Positions 32,396-41,057 of a DNA stretch of 50,731 nt are shown here, in pieces. The stretch lies in contig CAIYID010000065.1 of assembly GCA_903926205.1 (NCBI GenBank), forward strand, positions 1 through 50,731. Direction: 5' to 3'. The notes under the pieces are model-generated. The model was given only the letters and a program-made list of their open reading frames with translations, was not told the origin of the DNA and searched no databases. This stretch comes from an uncultured Bdellovibrionales bacterium. GTDB taxonomy: Bacteria > Bdellovibrionota > Bdellovibrionia > Bdellovibrionales > Bdellovibrionaceae. The position numbers and the translations under genes are program-made. Each line of letters starts with the position of its first letter. Position 1 is the stretch's first letter.

Positions 32396-34906
32396 CTATC
32401 TCCGCTCATCGATCACTCGACGAAGTTTACCACTGCCTGCAATATGCGCTAATTCGTGACTTCTTACTTTTTGAATTTCGAAAATTAATGATTTTTCGAG
32501 TTCTACCACTTCTTGAAGATCAGCATAGTGTTTTAAAATCATTTGAGAAAGTTCAGTGGGGGTAGACATCGTATCAGCAACGATCAAACAAAGGCGATCT
32601 TGTCCTTGGTGTTTGTCGATGAGAATTTGAAATTCTTGATTGTAATTACAATGATCAATCAAGATGGTACCGAATTTATTGTAGTTAAAGAAGCTGCCGG
32701 CGGCTCGAAAGATATCACCATAACGACCCATGAGCTTAAAGCGCGGTGATTTTCTTCCGCAGGGACAATCTCCTTCAATCCAAAGTCCAAGATCTCCGAG
32801 ATCATAGCGAACTAGTTTTTGACCATGACGACCGTGGGTGGAAAAAACCAATCTTCCGATTTCGTTACCTTCAACCGCAAGGTTTGAGTCGAGTTTTAAA
32901 ATTTCCAAATGGTGCAGGTGATGGTGCAGGTGATGAATACCATTTTGGCATTCTCTGCATTGATAACCAAGCGGCCCCATGTCGACACTGCCATAGCTGG
33001 CAGAGTAAATATGTTGAATTCCATAGTCAGCGCCAAAGTTCGCTTTTTGTGCCTCGGTGAAATGTTCCCCTCCGTAAAATATTTTACTGACGACTTGATG
33101 TTTTTTAAAAAGTTCTGAATTTTCTTTAAAAAGTTGCATCAGATAAGAGGGCATTCCTAGAAGGACATTGACTTTGTTTTTAATAATAGTTTCTGCAACA
33201 AATTGAAGATCCAAATGAGCGGACATCGGAAATTGCACGGCATGAAGGTCTTCAAGTATTGTATAAAAACTTAAAAAACCGCCATAAAGTCCGCCGCTAA
33301 AAAATAAATTCATGCAACGATCCTTGCTTGAATCAAGACCAGCAGCCATAAGGCCATCGGCGGCAAGTCTCATTTGACGATGATAATCTTCATAAGTAAA
33401 CAGCGAGAGTTTGGATTCACCAGAGCTGCCACCGCTCTTAAAATAGAGATCGGCATTTTGAATTTCCGAAGATTGGCTCTGAAATTCTTTTTTTCCCATG
33501 GTTTTTTTTGGCCAATCGATAAAATTAAGATGAGATTGAGATAGATCATCCGTCGTAGCAAAGCCATCGAGAAAAGCACCTTGCTCTAAACTTACTTTTT
33601 TCATGTAGCGAATGAGAGCCGGATAACCGTCATGAGGTTCGCCGGGGTAGCTCTTGAGCATTTCACCGGATTCTCGAATGCGAGTGACTCCGGCCTGGTA
33701 GAGTTTTTTTGAAATTTCATAGAGATCCTTGCGTTCGCAAGATAATCCCACTGTTTGCAAATACTGACCGAGAGGTCGAAAGATTGTAAGGATTTGCTCT
33801 CGCTGGATCGACTTTAACCAGACTGTGCGGAAAAGCGGGGAAGCCCGTAGCCCTGGTCTTGTGTCAATCAGAATGCGCCACATTCCGTTTTCATCCTGAA
33901 TCACTTCGGTGAGCCCGGCTCGTAAGGAGCTTTCAATTTTTGTCACTTCCACAACGCGGGAGATTTCTCCGGCCTCTAAATCATCCGGCGGAGTTAAAAT
34001 ATTTTTTGCAGTTTCAATTTTAAATGCAGCGGCTAGTTTTTGAGCAAATATTATTAAATCGGAGAACGTGGCCCCTTCAACGAATAGACATTGAGGACTG
34101 GAGCAAGCTTGTTGATCAAAACGAAAGACATCTTGGGCTAATTTTTGAAAGACGAGGGGATCTTTTGAATTGTTTTGAGTGATATAGGAAAACGAGATGC
34201 GATGTCCCCACTCAATAATTTTGGCGCGGGCGGGAGCCATCAGGCGAATCTGGGCAAGCGCTTCTTCGCCGCCCCAAGCTACGACAGCATCAGCTTCTTG
34301 TATGACCGGAAAAATTATTTCTTTTTCCTTCGATGAAAACCTAGCGATCATTAGGAGTGATTGCCAATCTTTGGCAACCGGGTCTTTGAAAAATTCTGAG
34401 AAGAAAAGAGCGGTGAAGTCGCTGCTATCGCTACTCACTTTGATAAAATTAATATTTCCTGTTACGAGGCCTTCAAGGGCGCTCAGCACGGCGAGGCTTG
34501 GGGAGTTCGAAGCAAGTATTTGCACGACAAAGCCTAGAGGAAACCAGTTTTCAAAAATATTTGTGTTGAAATCCACTCGTTGAGACCGCATTGGATTGTC
34601 TGTGCCAAATTCAGCCTGAACTTTTTTTCGAAAGCAGGACTCAGACATAAAGCTGGCAATCTCGGCAAGAATAATTTTTGCATCGGAAGTATGAGCCTCT
34701 TTGGCTTGAGTGAGCTCAGTGATTAACAAGGTTCTGAGGTCCTCATCCTCCAATAGTCGGCGGGAAAATCTGTCGCAGGAGCGAAAAAATTCTTCAATTT
34801 CAAAATGAACGGCGTATCCATTTTTCAGAGAAGGTAAAATTTGCATCGTTTTTTCGAGAAGTTCTTGATGACTAATCCAATTTCCCTGCCAGAGATGTTT
34901 TCTCAT
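32396..34906 (-). CDS. Fusion of LuxC-type acyl-CoA reductase and PaaK-like ligase
   Basis: Residues ~1-470 of this 836-residue protein are a LuxC-type fatty acyl reductase: PLGFVVQILASNSPSLAV, then the catalytic C268 in FDQQACSSPQC. Residues ~480-836 are a PaaK-like adenylation domain with SGGSSGESK at 491-499, FYGGEHF and SASYGSVDMG. Also present are CRECQN and CPCGRK cysteine pairs, possibly a zinc site, and a His-rich GIHHLHHHLHHLE loop. A single chain could activate an acid and reduce the thioester to an aldehyde. The ATG overlaps the LuxE-like gene stop (ATGA). Confidence 0.82.
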   Translation of the reverse strand: MRKHLWQGNWISHQELLEKTMQILPSLKNGYAVHFEIEEFFRSCDRFSRRLLEDEDLRTLLITELTQAKEAHTSDAKIILAEIASFMSESCFRKKVQAEFGTDNPMRSQRVDFNTNIFENWFPLGFVVQILASNSPSLAVLSALEGLVTGNINFIKVSSDSSDFTALFFSEFFKDPVAKDWQSLLMIARFSSKEKEIIFPVIQEADAVVAWGGEEALAQIRLMAPARAKIIEWGHRISFSYITQNNSKDPLVFQKLAQDVFRFDQQACSSPQCLFVEGATFSDLIIFAQKLAAAFKIETAKNILTPPDDLEAGEISRVVEVTKIESSLRAGLTEVIQDENGMWRILIDTRPGLRASPLFRTVWLKSIQREQILTIFRPLGQYLQTVGLSCERKDLYEISKKLYQAGVTRIRESGEMLKSYPGEPHDGYPALIRYMKKVSLEQGAFLDGFATTDDLSQSHLNFIDWPKKTMGKKEFQSQSSEIQNADLYFKSGGSSGESKLSLFTYEDYHRQMRLAADGLMAAGLDSSKDRCMNLFFSGGLYGGFLSFYTILEDLHAVQFPMSAHLDLQFVAETIIKNKVNVLLGMPSYLMQLFKENSELFKKHQVVSKIFYGGEHFTEAQKANFGADYGIQHIYSASYGSVDMGPLGYQCRECQNGIHHLHHHLHHLEILKLDSNLAVEGNEIGRLVFSTHGRHGQKLVRYDLGDLGLWIEGDCPCGRKSPRFKLMGRYGDIFRAAGSFFNYNKFGTILIDHCNYNQEFQILIDKHQGQDRLCLIVADTMSTPTELSQMILKHYADLQEVVELEKSLIFEIQKVRSHELAHIAGSGKLRRVIDERR

Positions 34907-36063
34907 GCGAAGCTCCTCAATAATTCAGCGGCCGCAATAGCGCAGCTTTTGTTTTTTGAAACTCCAGCTCGACCTAATATTTCAAACCAGTCGGTTTCTA
35001 GTCCACAGGGGCAATCGCTGCCGGGGTGTAAAATAGCCAAGTCCCCCATCAAGATAGAATGAGCTGGTACTGAGGTGATGTAAGGAGAAATAAACTGCAA
35101 AAATCCTTTAGCGTTATAGCCTAAAGGTTTCATCGAGCGCAGATCACGAATCAGAACTTTTGAATAAACGGGCAAATGAAAATGATGATTCTTGCATTCG
35201 ATATAGGGAATGCAATGCTCGACGGAACCGTAGCCATCACGTAATCGTTCATTCGGAATTCCTAATTGTTGTTCAACCATTTGGTAAAATTTTGTTTTTT
35301 CGATCGCCCGATCGGCGTGGCCTTTCCAACCGCCACCCAAAAAAACGAGAGAGTCCGGAGAAAGCTTTAAGGGCGGAATTTTTAAATCTTGCATTCGCAG
35401 AAGTGTGAAGTAGAAGAACGCCGGAAAGCCAAAAATTCGAACGGGTCGCCCCTCTTTAGCAAAATCTTCGAAGGCTCGAATGCAGCCGTAGAGATCAAAA
35501 TCATGGCCATTTTTTCCATTCCACTTGAGCGCGTAAACAGCGTTCTGAACGGGAGCATACTTGGTGAGAAAATTATCTGTATAGGCGGTGCCGAGTTTAG
35601 AACCCTCTTCAGTTTGATAAGAATAGAGTAAGTAATTTGTCGGACGAGTGTCGAACCAATTGAACTCTGAAAAAATAAAATCGATCATCTGTTGCGCCGA
35701 AGAAATACTCCAGTTGTCAAAAAAAATCTGCGATTTTTGTCCTGCGGTTCCTGAAGAGGTTAAGTGCAAGGTGATATCTTTTTCTGCAATTGATTTGATT
35801 TCGTGCAATTTAAAAAAATCAGCCACCAAAAAAGGAAGTTTTTCCAATTCTCCATTCCATTGAGAGAGAACAAAATTGTTTGATTTGAGAAAACGCTGAT
35901 AGAATTCAGAATGATCTTGGTGCCAACCAACAATTTCTTTCATGGCTTGAGTGAAAAGTTGTTCATAACCTTCTGGTTTGACGTAAGGTTTTTCCCAGGT
36001 ACAGAGTTTTTCAACTAATGACAAGGTTTTTAAATCGGGTGTATGCAGAGACTTATTTTTCAT
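34903..36063 (-). CDS. LuxE-like acyl-protein synthetase
   Basis: The ATG at 36063 has GGAG nearby and is preferred over 36144, giving 386 residues. The protein follows LuxE: the LTSSGTAGQKSQIFFD phosphate loop, FGFPAFFYF, FLGGGWKGH and GYGSVEHC. A C-terminal GRAGVSKNKSCA contains the probable acyl-accepting cysteine (C374, compared with Cys364 of LuxE). LuxE activates a fatty acid and hands it to LuxC for reduction. It overlaps the GNAT gene upstream by 11 bases and the LuxC-PaaK gene downstream by four. No luxAB luciferase genes are here. Confidence 0.83.
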   Translation of the reverse strand: MKNKSLHTPDLKTLSLVEKLCTWEKPYVKPEGYEQLFTQAMKEIVGWHQDHSEFYQRFLKSNNFVLSQWNGELEKLPFLVADFFKLHEIKSIAEKDITLHLTSSGTAGQKSQIFFDNWSISSAQQMIDFIFSEFNWFDTRPTNYLLYSYQTEEGSKLGTAYTDNFLTKYAPVQNAVYALKWNGKNGHDFDLYGCIRAFEDFAKEGRPVRIFGFPAFFYFTLLRMQDLKIPPLKLSPDSLVFLGGGWKGHADRAIEKTKFYQMVEQQLGIPNERLRDGYGSVEHCIPYIECKNHHFHLPVYSKVLIRDLRSMKPLGYNAKGFLQFISPYITSVPAHSILMGDLAILHPGSDCPCGLETDWFEILGRAGVSKNKSCAIAAAELLRSFA

Positions 36064-37228
36064 TGAAGACTCCAAGGACCTCAAGGTGCATCTTTTTCCA
36101 AAGTTCAACATATTGGTCGATGTAAGGCTTAAAGGATTTCTCAATCTGCATTCCGCTGAAATTGAGAGGTTCCAGAGTTCGTGACATCAAGACAAGATCG
36201 ACACATTTTCCATTATATTCCAGCATCGCCGGATAAACTGCCGACGGTAAAAACTGAACATCGAGCAACGCTTCGAGGGAAAGAATATTATCCACTTCCA
36301 TCAAAATTTCTAGATAGGTGACTCCAAAATCTCGGAGTTGCAGCATGAGTGGCCGCATCCTCCCAGCCATTGAAAAGGTGGGTTGCGTCGTCGCAATCAA
36401 AGTGCAGTAACCGTCGGCGGCGCTCAAATTTCCATAAATATCGACCTCTCCATTTTTAGCACTGATTAAAAAATTTGGTTTATGGAAAGGATAAAATCGA
36501 TCGTAGGGATTTGTGAAAGTTTTAAAAAATTTTCTTTCAACGAATTGAGGTGCGTGAATCAATTCAAATTCAAGTTTTTCACCGGTTGCGTTAGGCTTAT
36601 TAAAGCGTAAAAGTTTGGGCTGTGGCATTGTGCTTTTAATAAATTTTCCTAGTGTTTTAAGAATAGGGCCGAGGGCTTCTGGAACTTCTTTGGTCGGTCT
36701 ACGGTTTTCTAAAACACCAGGACGAAACTTTGCGAGCAGGGTGAGGGTTTCATAATTGGCTAAGCGGTGAGCGTTCGGAAAAATTCCCAATGGAATATAG
36801 TTGTCTTTTAAAAAAACAAGTTGAGGAGCGACAGAAAGAGTTCGTGTTGTCGTATAAATTGAATTTACAATTTGAGCCGTTTCAAGAAGGTACTTAGATC
36901 CATAGGATAGCAGGATCGAGGCAATGCCACGTTTTTGATAGTCAGGGTGTACGACTAAGCCTTCGGCTCGACTAATTTTATAAAAAGGGTCAATTTCAAA
37001 AACAGCGGAGCCGCAGAGCGCATTACTTTTTTCATCGATAGCAACCAACCAAAGATTTTGGGGATCTTTGATCAGACGGGTCATTGTATCACGATTTGTT
37101 CCTAGCTCTAGCGGGTAGTTATTGCCATAAATAGTAAAATATAGAGTCAGAAGTTCTTGAATGTCCTTAAGAGTTGCTCTCCGCATATAAAAACCTTTTC
37201 CGGTTTCAATTTTTTCACTAGAATTCAT
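36053..37228 (-). CDS. GNAT acetyltransferase with C-terminal extension
   Basis: The first ~170 of 391 residues are a GNAT domain: RRATLKDIQELL at the start and the acetyl-CoA loop VVHPDYQKRGIASIL. The remaining ~220 residues lack a clear family and include a segment YLEILMEVDNILSLEALLDV. Such extended GNATs occur in natural-product loci and may acylate an amine. The gene overlaps the MFS gene stop by four bases and is the second gene of the operon. Confidence 0.72.
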   Translation of the reverse strand: MNSSEKIETGKGFYMRRATLKDIQELLTLYFTIYGNNYPLELGTNRDTMTRLIKDPQNLWLVAIDEKSNALCGSAVFEIDPFYKISRAEGLVVHPDYQKRGIASILLSYGSKYLLETAQIVNSIYTTTRTLSVAPQLVFLKDNYIPLGIFPNAHRLANYETLTLLAKFRPGVLENRRPTKEVPEALGPILKTLGKFIKSTMPQPKLLRFNKPNATGEKLEFELIHAPQFVERKFFKTFTNPYDRFYPFHKPNFLISAKNGEVDIYGNLSAADGYCTLIATTQPTFSMAGRMRPLMLQLRDFGVTYLEILMEVDNILSLEALLDVQFLPSAVYPAMLEYNGKCVDLVLMSRTLEPLNFSGMQIEKSFKPYIDQYVELWKKMHLEVLGVFNEK

Positions 37229-38433
37229 GACATTAAGTCCTTTCCAAATTTATTAAATGGAAAATAAATAAATAAACAAATTATAAACAAACACAAACCT
37301 GAAAGAAAACTGATTTTCTCAATCGTCATCATTGTTTGAAGTCCGCCGACGACGATTAAAGCAAAAGGAACAGCCGCGGCGCCGATGGAATTAACCAGGC
37401 TCATGATGTTTGGTACATGAACAAGTGAAGGATAGCTTTGAAAAATATTAATGATCAGAATGTTAGCTAGTCCAATGAATATTCCCATAAAAAGTAAACA
37501 GCCCACGGCGACCCAAAGATGTTGGTTCAACTGAAAGCCTAAAAAGCCCATACAGAGTCCGATCAGACAGAGATATGTAGCTAGTAGTGTTTTTCTTTGG
37601 ATCGAATGCCAACTGAGAATCAAACCGCCCATGAGCACCCCGCCGCCGAGGGATACTTCTAACATTGCTAAAGAGTTAAAAGAGCCACCGAAGACATGCT
37701 TAGCCAAGTAGGGGATTTGAACTTGGAGGGGGCTTAGAAGTAAATTCATTAAGAGAAAAACAAAAAGCATGACCGTGATCAACGAGTTTTCACGTAACGT
37801 TTTTCTTAAACCAACCGTCTTATTGTCTGTCGTCTGTTCTGTATTTTGCGCCCCAGTGATTCTTGTTCTCAAGGTCCAAGCACAAAGCCCCGAAATCAAA
37901 TACGAAATAAAATTAAGAATAAACAAACCTCGTAAACCAAAATGCTGGAAGCAAAACATTCCGAGAATAGGGCCCACCACGACAGTCAGTGAACTGACAC
38001 TCGAAAGTCTGGCAGTCAATTTTTGAACCTCACTGCCCTTTTCCAATTCCAAGGGCACAGATAAAATTGCGGGATTAAAAAAAGCCGCAAAACAATTTGA
38101 GAGAAAGATGAGAGTCATGACAAGAATCAAATCTTGCACAAGTACAACTTTCATAATCACGAAAAAAGCGAAGAAGTAGAGAATCGCTCTTAACCAATCT
38201 GCAATAATAACCGTTTTGAGAGCTCCCGTTTTTTGAATGAGCTTTCCAGTCCAGGCTGACAAAAGAAAATGGGGAAGTCCCCCGGCAACCAAATACCAGG
38301 TGACCCATTTTTCTCCGAATTGTTCGGTGATCATCCAAATTAAGCCAAGGCTGGTCATTCGATCTGATAATTGCGCCAGCAATTGTCCAATAATTAAGTA
38401 CCAATCTGAACCTGTAGTTTTATTTTTTGACAT
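37225..38433 (-). CDS. MFS transporter, EntS/MefA-like
   Basis: The 402-residue protein has about 12 membrane helices in two halves. It starts SDWYLIIGQLLAQLSDRMTS and has the loop TGKLIQKTGALKTVI between helices 2 and 3, typical of the MFS_3 exporters (EntS, MefA). It is the first gene of the operon and probably exports the product made by the downstream enzymes. Ribosome site is weak. Confidence 0.82.
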   Translation of the reverse strand: MSKNKTTGSDWYLIIGQLLAQLSDRMTSLGLIWMITEQFGEKWVTWYLVAGGLPHFLLSAWTGKLIQKTGALKTVIIADWLRAILYFFAFFVIMKVVLVQDLILVMTLIFLSNCFAAFFNPAILSVPLELEKGSEVQKLTARLSSVSSLTVVVGPILGMFCFQHFGLRGLFILNFISYLISGLCAWTLRTRITGAQNTEQTTDNKTVGLRKTLRENSLITVMLFVFLLMNLLLSPLQVQIPYLAKHVFGGSFNSLAMLEVSLGGGVLMGGLILSWHSIQRKTLLATYLCLIGLCMGFLGFQLNQHLWVAVGCLLFMGIFIGLANILIINIFQSYPSLVHVPNIMSLVNSIGAAAVPFALIVVGGLQTMMTIEKISFLSGLCLFIICLFIYFPFNKFGKDLMS

Positions 38434-38546
38434 GTGTTTTATTCTACGGTTTTACTAGAGAAAGTGGTAATGCAGGAGGGGAACAATTCGATAACTCGCT
38501 GAAGGTCGAGTGTTGATTCGAACTGTGATTTATTTAACGAGGAAGT

Positions 38547-38651
38547 ATGTTTAAAATCTATGTGCGTGGAATTTTATTGAATCAAAAGGGGCAAGTGCTT
38601 CTTATTTAAAAAGCGGCAGGCCAAACTCATTTGTGTGCACCCACAGATTGA
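38547..38651 (+). pseudogene. Nudix hydrolase N-terminal remnant
   Basis: GAGGAAGT precedes an ATG at 38547 that opens MFKIYVRGILLNQKGQVLLI, the first strand pair of a Nudix fold, and then meets TAA at 38607. The frame continues KAAGQTHLCAPTD to TGA at 38649, resembling the usual stretch leading to LPGG. No Nudix box follows. This is a truncated gene between two oppositely oriented genes. Confidence 0.5.
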
Positions 38652-38667
38652 TTTTCGGAGAGGTCAT

Positions 38668-39456
38668 TCAGTCGGTAATGATTGATTTTTGAATGAGCAA
38701 GGTAGAAAGCTCAGAAATATTTCGACAGATACTAACTTCTGCAGGGATGTCGTTTTGAGTTATAGTGTATGTGAATTTGCCGCCGATAATTATTTTTGAC
38801 CCGTCGGCTTCCCGGGCGAGCTCTGACAGAAAGGAATTAAGTTCGGGGGTAAATGCGTTGATGGAGAGTCCCATCACCGCAGGATGAAATTCTTTAACCA
38901 AAGAGATAATTTCGTTTGCAGGTAGTCCTGGCACAATAACTTTATTTTTTACGCCTTTGTCACAGAGCCAGTGTTCGATCAGTCGTAAGCCTAAAATATG
39001 TTGATTATTACTGAGGGCGGTCAGTAGGACGGCTGGCGTTTTGGACTGTCTGAATTTTTCAATATTGGGAATTTGGGAAAAGCTTAAAGACACTAATTCG
39101 TCGATTGTTGTGCTTAATTCGTGTTCTTCAGCAACGGTGAGTCTTCGAATTTCCCAAAGTTTTCCGGCTTCACAAAGTAAGGGCTGATAGAGACCAAAAA
39201 AAATATCTGCGTTTGATACTTTTAGCACTCGAAAAAGGGGGAGTTGTGTACGAATAAATTGAAAATCTTTTCGCAATATGGATTCACTGATAAGCTTGAA
39301 CAAAGTCTGAATTTTTGCTGATTTTTCCAATTTTTCTTGATCCAGCATGGCTTTATTTTCCACGCATTTTTTGCAAATTCCATGAGAAATTTCATAGGAA
39401 TCGTAGGGTTCTTTTTCCCCAAGAAATTTTTGACAATAAGAACACCATCGAAACAC
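38668..39456 (-). CDS. Zinc-finger protein with CarH-like cobalamin-binding domain
   Basis: GTG at 39456 with AAGGGA upstream gives 262 residues. The N-terminus has CxxC pairs C5/C8 and C28/C31, a likely zinc finger. A helical domain carries the Wx9EH motif exactly (W101, E111, H112), the AdoCbl-capping signature of CarH photoreceptors. The Rossmann domain has NxHxxG at 151-156 (H153 as lower ligand), 41 residues to S198, and 24 residues from N200 to GG at 225-226. This matches (D/E)xHxxG-x41-SxL-x24-28-GG except N for D/E and SIN for SxL. The MerR DNA-binding domain of CarH is absent. It probably senses light or cobalamin and regulates flanking genes. Confidence 0.78.
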   Translation of the reverse strand: MFRWCSYCQKFLGEKEPYDSYEISHGICKKCVENKAMLDQEKLEKSAKIQTLFKLISESILRKDFQFIRTQLPLFRVLKVSNADIFFGLYQPLLCEAGKLWEIRRLTVAEEHELSTTIDELVSLSFSQIPNIEKFRQSKTPAVLLTALSNNQHILGLRLIEHWLCDKGVKNKVIVPGLPANEIISLVKEFHPAVMGLSINAFTPELNSFLSELAREADGSKIIIGGKFTYTITQNDIPAEVSICRNISELSTLLIQKSIITD

Positions 39457-39678
39457 AAAAAATCCCTTTTTCTGAATTAATTAGGTACAGACCAGTATAC
39501 GCAATAATGATGTCAAGTACGAGCGGGATCTTTGAAGTGGCTCATTTATTAAAAAGTATCATTAGAACTGCCTCACTTAATAGCAAGTCCTTCGTCTTGC
39601 AATCGAAGTACGAAAAATATCCAAATTTTGATTAATTTATTGTCTAATATATCATCTACTAGGTTGAGGGAGATTCCA
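39457..39678. promoter_or_regulatory. Divergent promoter region of the B12-sensor and ATP-grasp genes
   Basis: These 222 A/T-rich bases separate two divergent starts and must contain both promoters. GAGGGAG at 39666-39672 is the ribosome site of the plus-strand gene. Candidate -10 boxes such as TAATAT (39645-39650) exist but with no well-spaced -35. I saw no clear CarH or MerR-type dyad. Confidence 0.4.
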
Positions 39679-41046
39679 TTGGCAAAAAAAATGAAATTAT
39701 CACAGCATCATTTGGAACAAGCTCGTTTTAATCTAAAAGAAAGTTCGAGTAGTGAACGAGTTTGGGATCACAAAGTCAATGTGTGGAATGCTTTTGTTGA
39801 CTCAAAACTGTCGGACGTCACAGATGATGATTGTGCCATCTTTCCAAGATTGCTGCCAGCCAGTTATTTGAAGGTCATTGAAAAGACGACACGTGAAATT
39901 TGTGAATTCGGATTTAAGCTTCTTTCTTTGCCGAAGTCAGAAGTGCTGGCGATCGTTCCTCAAGGACCAATTCGAGATTTTTTAGTTCAAGAATTAGAAG
40001 TGTTAAAATACAGATCTGATCGAATCATTGGAAGTCTTCGCCTTGACTTGGCGATTGTAGGAGAACCGACCGAGACTAATCCACCGAAGCTCTTGGAGTT
40101 AAATGAAATTGGCTTTGATGGTTTGTCGCGCTCTTCTTTTATTCAAAACACTTTGCTCGAACTTCTTCCGAAACTGAAAGAAAAAACCTTTGCCCTGGAT
40201 ACAACGGCGGCGGAAATTAAGAATATGCAGCGAGTGGCAAACAAATTAGTTCGCTTTCAAGAAGATTCTTACAACTGGGATGAAGAATACTTATCTCTAT
40301 TTGCTAATAAAAATAAATTTGATTTACGCTTAATTTCACCTGCGGCATTTGGTTGTGAGGTGGATGCTGAAGATTTTCCGATGATGAGCAAAGAAAAGAT
40401 TTTATTTAAAAACTCACGTTTGGTGACGGAAAAAAAATTCAGTCCTGATGCTTATCAGATGAGTTTTGCTCTCAGCTTGAAAGATTATCAGAAGTCTCGA
40501 AGATTTTTTCAAGAGTTGGTGAGGTCAAAAACAACTCACTATGGTCCCTTTCTCACTGGTCTTATTGCCTCAAAAATGATATTGGTTTTATTGAGTGATA
40601 CTCATTTGCGTAAAAAATTAATCGGAAATTCAAAATTTTTGGAGCAAGCCATTTTGCCTGCAGGGAAGCTCGAAGATCAAATTGAGGAAGTCCGTCGTCA
40701 GAATGATCAGTATGTTTTAAAGCATGTGGATGGCTTTGGCGGAGAAATGGTTTTTCTAGGGGAAGAATTGAAAAAAAGATTAAAACGAATTCCTCGAAAT
40801 AAATATCAAGAATGGATTGTTCAGCAAAAAACATTTTTAAACCTTTTGGAGGTGAATGGGATTAATTCAAGACCTCGTAAGGTGATTTCTGATCTGGGGG
40901 TTTTTGTTCAGTATGATTGGTCAAAAGGTCGGTTTCAGAGTTTCAATATTGGTGGTATGATCACCCGGGCCACCAACCGCAGTTACAAGGTCAATGTCAG
41001 TGGTGGCGGGATTCAGGTTCCTGTCATGTTTTTAAAAGGGAAATAG
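39679..41046 (+). CDS. Putative ATP-grasp-like ligase
   Basis: TTG at 39679, six bases after GAGGGAG, is the likely start (455 residues, MAKKMKLSQHH). The C-terminal third resembles circularly permuted ATP-grasp enzymes such as the glutathionylspermidine synthase group. YVLKHVDGFGGEMVFLG would be the nucleotide-binding strand and Gly loop, and a later RKVISDLGVFVQYDW and VSGGGIQVPV would complete the site. A middle LLELNEIGFDG also suits a metal-binding ATP-grasp element. These enzymes form amide bonds. It pairs with a Rieske oxygenase gene (11-base gap). Confidence 0.55.
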   Translation: MAKKMKLSQHHLEQARFNLKESSSSERVWDHKVNVWNAFVDSKLSDVTDDDCAIFPRLLPASYLKVIEKTTREICEFGFKLLSLPKSEVLAIVPQGPIRDFLVQELEVLKYRSDRIIGSLRLDLAIVGEPTETNPPKLLELNEIGFDGLSRSSFIQNTLLELLPKLKEKTFALDTTAAEIKNMQRVANKLVRFQEDSYNWDEEYLSLFANKNKFDLRLISPAAFGCEVDAEDFPMMSKEKILFKNSRLVTEKKFSPDAYQMSFALSLKDYQKSRRFFQELVRSKTTHYGPFLTGLIASKMILVLLSDTHLRKKLIGNSKFLEQAILPAGKLEDQIEEVRRQNDQYVLKHVDGFGGEMVFLGEELKKRLKRIPRNKYQEWIVQQKTFLNLLEVNGINSRPRKVISDLGVFVQYDWSKGRFQSFNIGGMITRATNRSYKVNVSGGGIQVPVMFLKGK

Positions 41047-41057
41047 GTATTTGAGTG

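Noticed and set aside
32925-32945. His-rich loop as a functional metal tag
   Set aside because: It comes from a short GTGCAG-GTGAT-type imperfect DNA repeat in the ligase domain; slippage is a simpler explanation.
34903-36144. Longer LuxE-like start at 36144
   Set aside because: The extra 27 codons lie within the GNAT gene and show no family similarity, while the ATG at 36063 has a ribosome site.
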